Program-made: the position numbers and the translations under genes
Shown: positions 45,411-58,443 of the stretch, piece after piece
How the letters are laid out: every line of letters begins with the position of its first letter
Position numbering within the stretch: the stretch's first letter is position 1
The notes under the pieces: generated by a model
What the model was told of the DNA's origin: nothing
What the model saw: the letters and a program-made list of their open reading frames with translations, nothing else
Databases searched by the model: none
Assembly (NCBI GenBank): GCA_949357655.1
Contig: CASHTG010000001.1
Span: 4,092,001-4,156,000, forward strand
Direction: 5' to 3'
DNA: 64,000 nucleotides
Source of the DNA: Parascedosporium putredinis
Lineage: Eukaryota; Ascomycota; Sordariomycetes; Microascales; Microascaceae

Positions 45411-47618
45411 TCATTGGCACCCTTCAGCGGTACGGACAATTTCGCACAGCGCTCTAACAAGAAAAGGGTCTACCCGCACGGCTGCCGCCTCCTCCTCGCT
45501 GACAACGTCGGTGCGACCCTCTCTGAGAGTGTAGATGAGCCTAACTATGCACCTCGCCAGTCCCATCAGAAGCTCACGCATTGCGATATCCACCTTGGCT
45601 GAACGTGCTAAAGGTGTTCGCTCAAGCGATAGCACAGACGGCGCGCGCGAGCTGGCTTTGCCTCGCCTCAGCTTGTAGAGCGAAGAGGAAGATGTACCCG
45701 GGCGAGACGGGATGGCCGGGGTTTGGGGCTCGACGACGGTCCCTGGGCGACCCTTGCTATCCCCTATGCCGAGAAACGCAGCCGCCTTTTGGGGGATCTC
45801 TCGATCATCGCCGTCTCTCCGCGGCTTGCCTCGAGTCGCCGGCGTCTTGGGCGCAGAGGGCACGGGCTTGGGACAGAGACTAGCGATGTAGTTGTATACC
45901 ACTATGTGGGCATACAAGGCATCGCAAAGGTAGTCGGAGCCAGCAGAAAAATGGTTCGAAACGATACCCAGGGTGTCGTGACCCCGGAACGTAGGCTGCT
46001 AATGGGAGCTCCCTCATCCAGAGGCGAGCTGGGCACAATCGTTTCTTGCATAGCGGCTGTCGTAGTTCCGATACTCCGTCTCGAGCGGATGCGACTGAGT
46101 CCCCAACGGCGGGGTGATTGGTACGTGCTGTTAGGGAATTGTCCCCGTCCAAGTCAATCATTGGTGTCTTGAGTTTTCTAGCATAGGCTCGGATGGTATC
46201 CACGGACAAGCTCGATGATAAAAGCATGGTATCTGGAAAACAGGTAATCGAAACTCTGACGTTGTCCACGACATCGGGGGAGGGGTATCCCCAGCGCGGC
46301 CGGGTCATCCCCCTTCCATTTGCCATGAGGCCTGCGGAAGACTCCAGCCAAGCTTGCACATTTAGTGCGGAGCCTCCCTCCAGCGACTGGGAGGGGCCAA
46401 GGGCTTCTGCCCGACTATCGATAGCTCCCATGGATACTTGGCTCAACTTGGCGTGAGATGTGTCCTGGCAGTCGCTCGCTAATAAATCATCGTCTTCCCC
46501 CTCAGAGGCGCTTTCAAGAGTATCCAGTGGCTCACGTTGCCTCTCCGTCGCCGAAGCGGAACACGTCGGATCATTCGCCCGGCCACGTAGATCGATTATG
46601 GAATCGAATGGAACTAACGAGGGCATGGCAGGGTCATCCTCATGTTCTGCGGCAGCCTGCACGTCATTGAGAGTGGCCTTGCTTTTCGAATAGAGACTAC
46701 TGTAAGGTATGTCGGAGACTATCCTTACGCCTCGACGTCGTCGCGAACCGAGTCGCTTCGAGATCCTGATAGAATAAAGAGATTTTGCTTCGTCGGCCTT
46801 CTTGCTTTGCGGAGCAGGCATCGGCCGTGCCCCAGTTGGATGGACCTCCTCTACGCTAGGAATCATTGAGGTATTCTGCTCAAGTGCGACGCTTTCAGCT
46901 GACAACCTGACAGGCAGCCGCTTCCGGGAGGAGAGGATGGAACTTGGCCGGCTTTGATCTTCTTGGGGCTTCACATCGTCCGAGTCTGAATCGGAACCCT
47001 CATCTATCCAGCTTGTTTCTGTGCAGCCATCTACGCTCGCGCGATTGTGAGATGAGCTGCGCGATAACCTATCAGACAATAGTGAGGTAGCGGCCGTCAT
47101 GACAGAGACCTCACGGGTCCTCGTCGAAGACGGCTCAAGGACGCCGGAGGAATGGCTGCTAGAAATCGAGTCCCAATCTGACTCGTCGTCGTCTCGCATA
47201 AACTCGATTTGGCGGCTGTGGTCGTCTAAAGTTTGGGCCTGTTCTTCTATCGGCTCGAGCGTCCGCATGTGGTACGGAAGATGTTGATATCGAATTCCTG
47301 GGCTAGGAGCAGCCGCGTATTCGGAATCGGTGACATCTGGTCCTGCCGCGTGGGCGAGGGATAGCGACCCAAGTCTTCTTGGTGGCATAGCTTGTAATGT
47401 CTTGAGGAGAAAACAGCGACAGGCGCTCCTGCCGTCATATCCTTCGCTGCAAACACGGCAGTCGAAGCTTCTAGGTCGTGGACGAGAAACTCTGGGAAGG
47501 TGCAGGCCATACCGGGCACAGGATTTTCCGATTCTCCTGAATCACTTAGGTCGGGCGAAGAAACCGCAGGCTCAAGGCCCACGGGGTGCATCGCGAGAGG
47601 CGAGAATGGTGCAGACAT
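45411..47618 (-). CDS. conserved fungal protein of unknown function, Ser-rich
   Basis: Read from the ATG at 47618 (MSAPFSPLAMHPVG) to the TGA at 45411-45413, about 735 residues if the frame breaks are repaired. The N-terminal part has a Pro-Glu-Phe-Leu-Val-His-Asp-Leu-Glu segment, then a long Ser/Asp/Arg-rich stretch likely to be disordered, a VRISITCFPDTMLLSSSLSVDTIRAYARKLK segment near 46150-46240, and a conserved helical segment SAGSDYLCDALYAHIVVYNYIASL near 45880-45950. The last ~130 residues include an acidic/hydrophobic helix (AMRELLMGLARCIVRLIYTL). Frame breaks occur near 47355-47375 and between 45945 and 46100. I recognise the overall pattern as a Pezizomycotina hypothetical but no domain with a known role. 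No signal peptide or membrane segment. Confidence 0.6.
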
Positions 47619-50600
47619 CCTGGGTGATATGTGAAAGAGGTATTGGACCGGGGGAAGGGGAAAACGTTGCGGCCCTTGGTGAGTGGAAACGGGCTCTGAG
47701 GAAGAACTTTGCCTTTCCTGTCCAAAAGAAAAAAGCCCAAGCAGGGAGAAAAGAAACCCAGCAGGAAGCTGCAAGAAGGGGGCGACCTTCTTGAGAAAAA
47801 GAAATCCGACAATCCTAGACCCGGAAGAAATAAGAAATGGGTACAAAGAAACAGGGCAAAAAGCTCTCAGTCTTTTCGCTAGAGCGGGAGGTTAGCCAGC
47901 ACGATATTAAGGCCCCCAGGGAATCGTGAATTAGGATATGTTATAGCTGGAAGGAGAAGAAATGAGAGTATGTTGAGCAAGGTTCTGAGCCGGAGCACAG
48001 GCGAAGGGCAGGATGGTGGGCAACTTAAGTCGCACAGCCAGGATACATTTCCTGACCCGATTCGTGAGAAGAGATAAGTCTAAGAAAAAGAAGAGAAAAA
48101 GAAAAGTGAGAAAAAGAAAATAGAAGGAATGAAAGGGACAAGGACTGCGAGAGAAGCACGGCGCAAGTATCTCAGACCTAAGTGAGACAGTAACCATAGC
48201 GTGTGTGCGTAGAAGGAAATGTTCCTTCACCCTACCCTTTGCTTTTCGATGGAGGATTCGGGGGCGAGGCGGTTGCACACACGCCCCCTTCCTATCCCCT
48301 CTCCCCGGCCTTCTTTTCTCACGAAGTGGTTACTCAAGCTTCTCAATTACAAACTGATATCGGCGCTGCTGCATGCCCACGGTTACATCACGACCTACCC
48401 GAGGGGGCAAAGGGTGGGTGCTCGAGGCACTCGCGCAGCTTTGCAAATCATCACGGCTCCTCGACGGAAACACTGGAGGCGAGATGGCATGAGGGGTTAA
48501 AGGTAGACTAGATAGTCAAGAGTACTTCTGAAAGGAGGAGAGAGGAATCGTGAAAATCGGTGGAAAAGCAAATTACACAAAAGGCTCGTCAAGTGTCGTA
48601 ATGCGACGGGGAAGTGGAAAAGGGGCGGGGAGGTCACTCGCAATGGTATGCAGGGCGGAAAAGCAAAGAGAGCTGCCCCGATATTTGCAAGCGGAATAGC
48701 GAGCCCCAAGCCCAAAGGACTAGACCGAAAGGACAGCGCAAAAAGTAACGACGGGAGATGCCTTGGTTTCTTCCACACCAATTTTGGCATTATTACTTCT
48801 TAAGGAGGGAGGCTCCGAATCGCTCTCATTCAAAGTCGCGAAAGTCGTGAATGCGCTGATCTTGACGGGCAGTCGAGACAGACGTGGCTTGTCGGCCATA
48901 TCAATCGTCCGACGAAACTCCCGCGAGTGCTGCATGGCGCACTCACTCTCGGTGCGCACAAGGGGCGTTTCTTTCGGGTAAAGATGGTTGCACATGGCTC
49001 AAAAAAATAGCACACTGATAAATGGCTGCGCGATGCAGCGTCGGATGGCGGGCATGGCCTCGCAGGAAAGGCCTTTGCGATATGGCTTTAGCTCCCCGAG
49101 ACGAGTACACCTCGGGGCGGTTTGGAAAGGCGAGCGTTCATTCCCGCTAGGCGCCACCGGTCACTTTAGGCTCGGATTCGGCGCGAAGCAAACTTGTTAT
49201 TTTGCGAAACTGTTCCACTCTCTTCCAAACCGACAGCAGTTTTCCCCCAAGACGACGGAATCCGTGGAATCACTAGTAGGAATGTAGTGTGTGTGGCTGT
49301 CCATGGCGCGCCGAGAGCGTTGCTGCTGAGTTCGCATCTCACCGACAAGCGCATTCCGGCAAGCTCGAGCCTGGGTTCCGCCCTGGAGCCATTCCCGCCA
49401 TGGATGGCACTGACGACAAGTACTGGCCATTGCGCTAGATTAGCTTTCCGCTCATCATCCGCCCGGGGAATGGACGTGGATCTCACGGGCCAAGGGGTAA
49501 TGTCATACTCCACACATGTCTCTTCCCTTGCCGGTGGGCCAGGCTAGCTGGCCAGTGCTGAACGCCGGGGCCAGCTCCATCGCCACTCAAGTATTGGAGA
49601 CTGCCTGTCGTGTCAAAGACTCCCTAGTCACCAACGGGTGTGTCGCACAGGTTGAATGGAAGGGGGTCCATCCACTATCGTAGCGTGTGCCGATCAGTGG
49701 GGAGCAGATGGCCATGGCTGTCTTGTTGAGCTGGGGAGGAAGGCGAGAGACGAGCATTGGGGAGGGACTGCCACGTTTTCACAGTGAGAACCGTCGCAAG
49801 GGAAGCTGCAACGACATCCGGAGTTGGGCAGTGCTATGATACCTGTGTAAGCTACGCAGGAAAGCGCTCATCGCTCTCGGGTACGCTTGTGGCACCGAGC
49901 CGATATCCATTGACCGCCATAAAAGCAATAGAGTGGAACGATAGGCAAATAGGCCATAAAGGCGGCCTTCATCCCATTCCCACTCTTTTGCTTTTCCTTG
50001 AAGGCCCTTTTTCTTTCCCTCTTTTCGGTCTCCCTCTCCTCCCTCTTTGCGGAGCTAGAGACGTAATAATCCATCACGGTGTGCAGGTCCGCAACGAAAG
50101 AGGTGGAGAGGCCAAGGCCACCAGTCCCGTTCCAGAACAGCATCGAAAGTCAAAGGGCCTGGGTATAGGCTGCGAGGAGATGAAAGAGGAAGGGATGAAA
50201 ATGCGAGTATGTTTACGCAAAAGCAACAGGGAAAAGAAAAAGAAAAAAAAAGAAAAGAGAGGCAAGGTGTACAAGCGTCGCATTAGTTGATAGACGAAAG
50301 AAGGAAAGAGGGAAGCGAATAATAGGAAACAAAGGAAAAAAGAAAAGGAAAAAAATTGATGTTTAAAACGAGCACGCTCAAGCTTCCTGCAAACTCCCAG
50401 GTGGAGAAGGACGGCATCTGTAATGTGAGCCCTTGACTCGTACATGTAATTGAATGGTTTTGCTGTATTCCGAAGATCTTGAAGGAGATTTGCGGCGGAG
50501 GGCGGGGCCGCCGCTTCGCCCATCGTTTGGGCGAACAATGAGACCCATTCCGGAGGAGTTGGCGGGACTCATCCCGAGTCAGTGACGTCCAGCCGGCAAA

Positions 50601-52940
50601 TTCGAGGTTGGCCAGTGGGTTGACGCACGCATCTATCCGCTACGTATACCCGCTTCCAACGCAGGGGTCGAAGGAAATACCGAGAGTCGTCCTTGCTGGT
50701 TTAGGCCCTTTGCGTCGTCGAGTATCATCCACTGACTCGGTGTGGATGAAGAGGACCCATTGACGCATGCAAGCATGGCTGGCAATTGGTCTAGTTTTGC
50801 TGCAGGGGTGTGGCTGGCTCCATGGATGGTTGGCCACATCGTCGCTTGTGCCAGCAATAGCAATTGTGCGACGAGCACAAGTGCCTTGAGTTCAAAGGGA
50901 GGATGATGGACAGCCTCGTAAACGTAGTCGAAGCTTTCTTCCTGACGGAATGTGGGCTTCGACGGCCATGGAACGATTAGAAAGTGAAAGCACGCATGCA
51001 CATGATGAGCTTGGTACGAGGCCATGCCCCCTACTGCATAATAGTTGCCAACCCCACCCTATATAGATCTTCAGGCTAGCAACAATATCGTCGAGCACAC
51101 GAGGTATGAGACAATTGGGCACAAGGGCAATCGTTCACGTTGGCTAAAGTCTCCAAGGCGGCCCGCGTGAGGAGAGAGTTGTTCTAATATGCGATAGTGG
51201 ATGCTGCTGATCAAGGAGAGAATGGCTTTGTTGGTATGGAGAGTCATGGGCTGCATGCGGCTCGAAGAGGTGGCTGGCCGGTCGCTGCACGATCTGGGTA
51301 TCGGGCTCACGACTCGCTGCATTAATCGGTGGAGAGAGCGGATCTATTTCCACGTATTGATGATATTAATCTTTCTGTTCTTGCCACCCTCCCTGGGGGC
51401 TTGCTGCAGAAGCGCGTCAGCCTCGAGATTCGTCCTGTTGCGTTGGTCAATACTTGTGCAGCGCAGCAATCTTGCAGCTTCTCACTTCCCTCACTCCCCT
51501 TCTGCACGAGTTCGATGATTGCACCGCACACCAGCCACCAAGCGAGTGCTCAACGTCCCTAGAATATTGTGCGCTATTACGGGAGTGTGCCGGGCACTAG
51601 GAACTGACTACCCTCAAACCCAAGTCCTGGTTGGCTGTCTGGGGAACATTGAGGCTTGTGGTCTTGTAGCTGTGGCGAAATATTGAGACGGTTCAATAGA
51701 GCTATGGATAGAGTTCTTTCTCCAGCTTGATGGTATGCTAGCTAGCTGATTGTCGAACTCTCGCATTTTCCCTTTGCTCGGCTTCTGAAAAACAATGGCT
51801 GAGATGAAATCTTTAGGTTTCAATATTCCTATTCTCCAAGTGGCGGGTCTACTGCCATGATCAACGCTTCGGTCAACGCTTCGGTCAAGAACTACAATGT
51901 GTACAGTGGCAATGAGGTCCCTTGCAGGTGCTTAATTCGCTGTAGCTATCAAGATTTATCAGGAAGTGACGATGGGTCTCGTCTCCTGATAGAGCAGGAG
52001 GGGCAGGAAGTACCAAGGGTACCACGTACACTATAGCACTCCTCAATGTCTTCCGCTGTTGGTTCTACTTGTAGTTATTGAGCACAGCGTGCTATCAATA
52101 GTGGATTGATATTGATGTGCGGGCCCCCAACGCCAAAGCGCCAGCAGACCGACCCTACGGACATCGCCCACCAATTGAATTTGGTGGATCCATCGAGTCC
52201 CACCCGATTCGATCCAAAGCGCATCGAGCCAATTGATCTTTTTTAGGCGAATGAGAGCATCGACGTCAAGAGGCCGAAATTTTTTATCGAGGAACAAGGC
52301 TTGACACGACGACCTTGCAAAACCAACTTCGAGCCTCTCAATTTTCACCACTACGTTCATTCTGTGGGAGAAACCGTTGTAAAAAGCAGCGTTTGCCCTG
52401 CCACCATACGCTACCTTGCCCTGTGCTAACAGCCATTCCATCCTCTCACACCCTCCCTGACCCTCTTTGAGCCATCCATAGAGGTTGCTGAAAGGAAAGG
52501 TTCAAGGTTCACAAGGCTACTTTGTCCGAACCGATTCCCTTCACGCTTCGGCTGCAGCGTGAACAGGAGGCTTAGGGCCACTATCGTCACCGCCTCTATA
52601 TTCTAAACGAAGCCACCTCTCCCGGCATCGCCCTCGTCCTTTGACCGCGCGGGGTTTGCCATAGTAGTTGCAGCCTTCCGCAGTCCCTAATTTTCAAGCA
52701 CGCACCCACGGGGAGGAGGCTTCTCCGTTCGGGTTTCGGGTCTCTAAGTAGAAAGGTCTCTTTGTGTCACGCCAGGGCACAAGACCTGTGCTTCTGGAGC
52801 CATTCCCATTCGCCTCGGCGAATCCTTTTTGCGTGAAGACATCTTCCATCCTAGATACACCCGCGGCAGTATCACTCTTTCCCATCAAGATACGAGGACG
52901 AGGTTGCGGATTCTGGCCCTGGAACCAAATAGTTGTAGCG
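47619..52940. other. 5.3-kb intergenic region, no gene recognised
   Basis: Left end: promoter of the minus-strand gene. The remainder has many short overlapping frames on both strands, none recognisable. A/G-rich tracts occur at 48090-48130 and 50220-50350. A 12-bp unit (AACGCTTCGGTC) is repeated in tandem at about 51864-51887. The right end is the IPI3 promoter. Confidence 0.5.
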
Positions 52941-54326
52941 ATGTTGTCCGAGTCCTTCTTTGCCTCGACTGGTGGCCCGCCCATCTCCTCCCGGACCGAG
53001 ATAGCAAAAGACGTGGGTATCTACTCGTACCAACTGCACCCTACACTTTCCGCCAAGGCAACCTTCAAGAAGAGCTCCGCATCTGTCAACTGCCTCGCTG
53101 TTAATGAGTCGCACATATTTGTGGCACAAAAGGACAAGGCTCACGTTCACGTCTACTCGAGAACCCGGGGAAACCAAGAAGCGTTGATCCCGTTTTCTGA
53201 AAAGATTACTTCTCTTGCTCTTGTCCAAGATGTGCTCCTCTTAGGAACTGCCCAGGGCAGGTTGATTCTTTGGGAGGTAAGCTTACTTGATCCTATCATC
53301 ATCGTGTCTTGTTTTATAGGCATCTGGCAACTCACAACTTTCATAGATCTGCACGGGACGACAAGTAACCACTCCCCCTTGTCACGTCCAAGCCATTACA
53401 TGTATCGCTGCAAGTCCTTACCATGTCCTCACTGGGTCGGATGACTCCAACATTCACGTATGGTCATTGCCTCACCTCCTTGACCTTGACGTGCGCGCGG
53501 ACCACGAGCCAGACAGATCCTTCTCAAACCATAGAGCAGCTATCACGTCGGTAGCCGTTGCAAAGGGCACGAACCCGGAAACTGCCGTCTGCATCTCTTC
53601 CAGCAAGGATAAGACCTGCGTGATATGGAACTATCAGACGGGCGAGGCTCTAAGGACACTCCTCTTTCCCTCGGTGCCTCTCTGCCTCTGCCTGGACCCT
53701 TGCACGAGGGCCGTCTTCGTTGCGACCGAGGACAATTCCGTCTTCGCCGTGGAAATATTTGGGGATAACGCTCTTCTCGGCCCCCGTAGCGAAGGTCTCT
53801 TATCCACGGCGGTTCAAGTCACAACCCCACTGGGAGTCGCCGAAGCGGACGACGGACCGGCTTCCTGCATAGCCGTCAGTTTCGACGGAACGACCTTACT
53901 CACCGGCCACACAAAGGGTAAGGTCTTGCAGTGGACACTCGCGAGCGATGGTCATCCCACTCGGGTCGCGGACCTCAACTCGCCCGTCACCAATGTCGTT
54001 TTTCCCCTGCCATGGCGGCGAAAAGGACCACCACTATCCACGCTGTTGTCAAGCCGACAAGGGCAGAGCGACAATACACCTTCACAGCACAGCTAGAAAC
54101 CAGCCTCTCCGACGAGGCTAGGCTGACGCGAGTCTTGAATTCAAGAGGGTTCCCGGCCAACGTGTTGGAGGACGCGCTGATTAGTCTACAGCATTCTGAT
54201 TCAGGCAGTTCCGCGGGCCAAGGAGCTAATGAGCCGAACGAGGAGCTCTGGCATATCATAAATGAACAAAGAGCTCTGCAGCAACTCACCTTCCAGAAAT
54301 ATGTCGAGGCCAAGGCACCACAATAG
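52941..54326 (+). CDS. ipi3: IPI3, WD40 subunit of the Rix1 pre-ribosome complex
   Basis: Ipi3 acts with Rix1/Ipi1 and Rea1 in nucleolar/nucleoplasmic maturation of the 60S subunit (ITS2 processing) and also contributes to replication licensing in yeast. Exon 1 is 52941-53276 (donor GTAAGC); exon 2 starts at 53347 after TTCATAG. The start MLSESFFAST-GGPP, then KDVGIYSYQLHP and TFKKSS, is characteristic of fungal Ipi3. WD repeats follow, including ICTGRQVTTP, VLTGSDDSNIHVWSLP, CISSSKDKTCVIWNYQTGE and LLTGHTKGKVLQWTL. The C-terminal ~110 residues form the helical Ipi3 tail ending in NEELWHIINEQRALQQLTFQKYVEA. One frame break at the T5 run 53999-54003 is repaired by a sixth T. The gene should be essential, which argues that the break is a sequence error. 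Confidence 0.92.
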
Positions 54327-55463
54327 ATAGGAAATTAATGAAGAAACCACGTCGGCCCAGCTTCTCTAGCACCTACCAAAGAGGGAGTAGGGGGATTAGA
54401 AAAACAAAGCATGCTAGGACCGTCTCATGTACGACAGGCCAGGGCCAATATCGCCTCCCATGTGATCACCGGTATCTAGCCGTGTCGCTTTGGTGAGAAG
54501 TTCATCCCGCACCCACCAAGCCAAGCATATAATCATGCTCCCCCTCCCAAGTTACACCAAATGTCAGCCCCTTTAAAGTGTTTTCGTCCAATATCGTGCC
54601 CCCAACATGGCCTTTTGCCCTCCGCCCCTACTCTTCGTCATCCCCATCCTGGGATATTCATCGGCAACGCAGGAGTCCAAAAATAACACGGTGCCAGTCG
54701 AATCTCATCGTAGGATGGTGCCTTAATTATTACCAGATGCATAAAAGCCCCAGCAGTCATATACTCCCTGAATCAATACACACGGGATGGATAATGAGCG
54801 GGGAGGGTCAAAGTGGGATGGAACCGTCCCAATTGGGGCATACTACTGCAGCGCCGCAATTCCATTTGAGCAGAGGGGCGAAAAGAATTTGCTTTCATTT
54901 AGCCATGGCTCCTCCTCGCGACCATACTTGGGCGATATCATGAGGACACAAATTGCCCTATAAGATCGCTTAGCTTTCGAACAATTCCCGAAGCGACGCC
55001 CCGTTCCCTCGGCTGACCCTCCCACCGCCACTCCTAGCAGGATAGGGTAGGGCCGGACAGAGTAACCCAGGGCAGCACGGGCAGGGCAAAGTTGAGGGTT
55101 GGCCCTCGTTTGTCACCATCGGCGGGTCCGTTCATCGCGGAGCTTTTCTCCAGCATGACGCTTGTAATAAGCGGATGGGCAGTGCTTTTGCTCATGTTCA
55201 AATTTGGGGCCAAGCAAGCAGGATGCTCCACCAAGCTGGTATCGAGGAGACGGCTCGGTATACTAGAACCTTGCCGGGAACCGGGATTATTTCCAGGTTA
55301 GGATAACTCCTGTAAACGTGTACTCGTCTATCGGTCGGCCTCCCCATAACTCAGGGAAGTACTCGCCACCGACTGAAATGCTATATGCCCTCGGATCCCA
55401 TGCGTTCCTCTCTCCCTTTGTCTCTGGCCCTCCTGTGCGTAGCCGATGGCAATCAGGTAAACC
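54327..55463. other. intergenic region
   Basis: IPI3 3' flank and sedolisin promoter. Short frames only, no gene recognised. Confidence 0.5.
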
Positions 55464-57645
55464 ATGAGACCCGGTTTCCTCGCCACGATAACCACCTCGG
55501 CTCTGTCAGTGCTGGCTAGTCCGGTAACGCTCCGGGCTGGGGAGAGCGTGTCCAGCACGAGAAGCGGTCAGCTTGGTCGAGTTGGTCTCAACATGCTCGG
55601 CTACCGAGATCTTCTTCTTTGCCTGTGAGGATCGGGTTAACGCAGAGGAATCTTGACCGGGCTAGTGAGTTTATGAGTGAGATTTCGGACCCCAACTCCT
55701 CGCTCTACGGCCGCCACTGGTCCCAGGAGAAAATCATCGAGACCTTTGCTCCGGATCAAAGCACGATAGACGTCGTGCTTGGATGGCTAGAGGAGGGAGG
55801 TATCGCGAGAAACCGGACGACTCTCTCAAGAGCTAGAAACTGGCTATCGTTCACCGCCAACCGAGACGAGGTTGAGTCCCTCTTGCACGCAGAGTACCAC
55901 GTTTTTACCCATGAATCTGGCCATTCGCACGTCGCGTGCGAAGACTACTCTGTCCCCGCGCACATTGCCCCGTACATCGATATCATAACGCCAACTGTGC
56001 ACTTCGACCAGCGGCTGGGTGAGTCCCGGGAGGACACCACGATACCGCTCTCGGCAGACCAGCTCAAGACACTAAAGAAAAGAATCTCGGTTGACCTGCT
56101 GCACCCTTCGGAAGAAGGGAATCCGGCCGGGGATTACCGCCATCTTGGGCGATCCCGCCAGTGGCAGCTTGCCCAAGCCCGGGAAAGTCGTCAAGCATCC
56201 TACCCTACTCGCCAGCTTAGCAGACTGCGATACCGTCATCACGCCAGCTTGCCTCAGAGCCCTGTACGGGATACCCCCGGAACTTCCCATTGGCCCAAAA
56301 ACAGCTTAGGTGTGGTAGAATACACCCCGCAGGCATTTCTCCAAGAGGACCTGGACCTCTTCTTCGCGCAGTATGAGCCGAGACTGGTCGGCAGACCACC
56401 CGAAGTTCACTTGGTCGCGGATGGGGTTGTCCAGACGGAGAAGCAATCGTATTTCTATAACGGCGAATCATCTTTGGACCTCGAATACGCAATGAGTCTC
56501 GTTTACCCGCAAAGGTGACGCTCTACCAAGTCGGCGATATGGTCCAGGGTGGAAGCTTCAACAACTTTCTGGATGCAGTTGATGGCAGTTATTGTACTTT
56601 CCAGGGCGGCGGCTCCAAAGATCCCAACATTGACGGTCAATATCCAGCGGATAGGGCCTGCGGAACGGCGCCGCTTGTGAACGTGATCTCGACAAGCTAC
56701 GCCTACAACGAAGGCGACTTGAGCGTAAAATACGAGGAGAGACAGTGCGCCGAGTACATGAAGCTCGGCCTCCAAGGGGTATCCATGGTCTTTGCATCCG
56801 GCGACTTTGGGGTGTCGGGCAACAAAAATATGTGCTTTGATCCGCTGACGGGCGCTTACCAGCACGGGACTCTGGGCGGCATCTTCAACCCGTCCTTCCC
56901 GAGCACCTGCCCCTGGGTGACCTCGGTGGGGGCGACAGAGGTGATGGAAGGGTCTACGGTGCGCAGCGGCGAGGTTGCCTGCGAGAAGGTGATCCGGTCC
57001 GGCGGAGGCTTTTCCAATGTCTTTGCCCTGCCCGATTACCAAAAGCAAGCGGTGGGTGAATACTTCAAGAACGCGCCCGTCTTGTACGGAGCGGACCGGT
57101 ACAATAACTCGAAAACCACGAGAGGGTATCCGGACGTCAGCGCGAACGGGGCCAACTTTGCGACAGGCGTCAACGGGAACTTTACCCTCTCGTACGGAAC
57201 ATCCGGTGCGTCAGCCTTACCCCTTCCCCTCCGTTCCCTTCCATCCATCCCTTTCCTCTCTTTTGTCCACCAGCGCCCGGCGCCCAGTGCTAACACCGAT
57301 TGATAAGCGTCTGCCCCTGTCTTCGCGGCAATACTCACGCTCATAAACGAGAAACGCTTGGCTGCGGGAAAGTCCACCGTCGGGTTTGTGAATCCGGTGC
57401 TATACGCGAACCCAGGTGTTTTCAACGACATTCGGTTCGGTCGCAACCCGGGTTGTTCGACGGATGGATTCTCGGCCCGCGAGGGTTGGGATCCAGTAAC
57501 GGGGCTAGGGTACGTTTGAGTCCTTTCTTACCCTTGCATTCCCTTTTATGGGTGAGCATCAGAGCTTGGGCGCTAACATTTTCCCCTTGTTACCAGGACC
57601 CCGAAATATCGTGATATGGAGTCCCTCTTCATGTCGCTTCCTTGA
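55464..57645 (+). CDS. secreted sedolisin (tripeptidyl-peptidase, family S53)
   Basis: Acid serine peptidase of the Ser-Glu-Asp type. The ATG at 55464 gives a signal peptide (MRPGFLATITTSALSVLASPV). The pro-domain has the LPVRIGLTQRNLDRASEFM and DPNSSLYGRHWSQEKI segments typical of S53 pro-peptides. Catalytic features are ESSLDLEYAMSL (Glu and Asp spaced as E-x3-D, near 56465), SGDFGV (oxyanion Asp, near 56800) and GTS-ASAP, whose Ser codon lies next to an intron (57206-57307). The last intron is 57510-57596 and the stop 57643-57645. A calcium-site segment is expected at the C-terminus. Frame breaks lie near 55525, between 56100 and 56150, at A5 56297-56301 and at A3 56511-56513. Broad exopeptidase activity at acid pH is known for the family; physiological role is not evident. 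Confidence 0.9.
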
Positions 57646-58443
57646 AGCTGGCAGGTCGCGAGGGCAGCCAGAAACAGCCTCTTCAAAATAAATTCCTCAT
57701 AAAGGGAAACAGTACATACCGACCTCTGATGTATATATCCTCCGTACATATTCTATGTTTCTTCGTACATTCTTTTCTTTCTCCTCTTTTTCTCCTTTTC
57801 ACGGCCCTCTTCATACGGTGTGGGCGCATTATCCTCGGAGTTGGGTTTACATCGCATTTTGCTTCCTTCTCGCAGCAACCTTTCTCTTTTGATCCCCCTA
57901 CATGTAGTTACGGCAATATCTTCACTTCGTGTATGAAACTGTTTTTCTCTCTGCCAATCCCTGTGGTCTGTGTTGGGCTGGTTGTACATACTCTTTACCA
58001 GGTACATAAACTCTTATTCTCCATCCTGCTATTTTCTCTTTCCATACTTCCGGATCAATCAGTATAAAAGTGAAAGGCCCAAGGTACGAAAGAGTTCTTT
58101 TATACGAGATTCGCTGGCATTTTCCGGCGTAGCATAGTGTAGGAAGTCGAGGTCGATCAATTCCAACGATTGCTATTTCCGGCCCGGTTATGTTACGTCA
58201 AGTGGCTTCGGCGTTTTGGGGGTTTTTTCGCAGGTGGCGGAGATAAGATAGCGCGGAATATTACAAATTCCGTCACCCTCAAAAATCTCCCACCTTTGTC
58301 CGTCAACCTACAAACTCTGGGATTCCGTCACTGATTGATTCCTCGCCATTCAAATCTTCCCTTTTCACGAATAACCCGAACCGCGCATCCTCTCAGCCCT
58401 ACCTCACGACGTCGGCAACCCCAACACATAAACCCCATACACC
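57646..58443. other. intergenic region
   Basis: T-rich 3' flank of the sedolisin gene and the short promoter of the ISD11 gene. No gene seen. Confidence 0.5.

Noticed and set aside
47619..52940. Possible genes among many 60-170 codon frames in the 5.3-kb gap
   Set aside because: Frames overlap on opposite strands, show low-complexity or GC-shadow composition, and none has a recognisable motif or credible splice partners.
42384..57645. A secondary-metabolite cluster including the FAD oxidase, sedolisin and OPT transporter
   Set aside because: No polyketide synthase, NRPS, terpene synthase, tailoring P450 or cluster regulator is present; these genes are separated by housekeeping genes such as IPI3 and ISD11.
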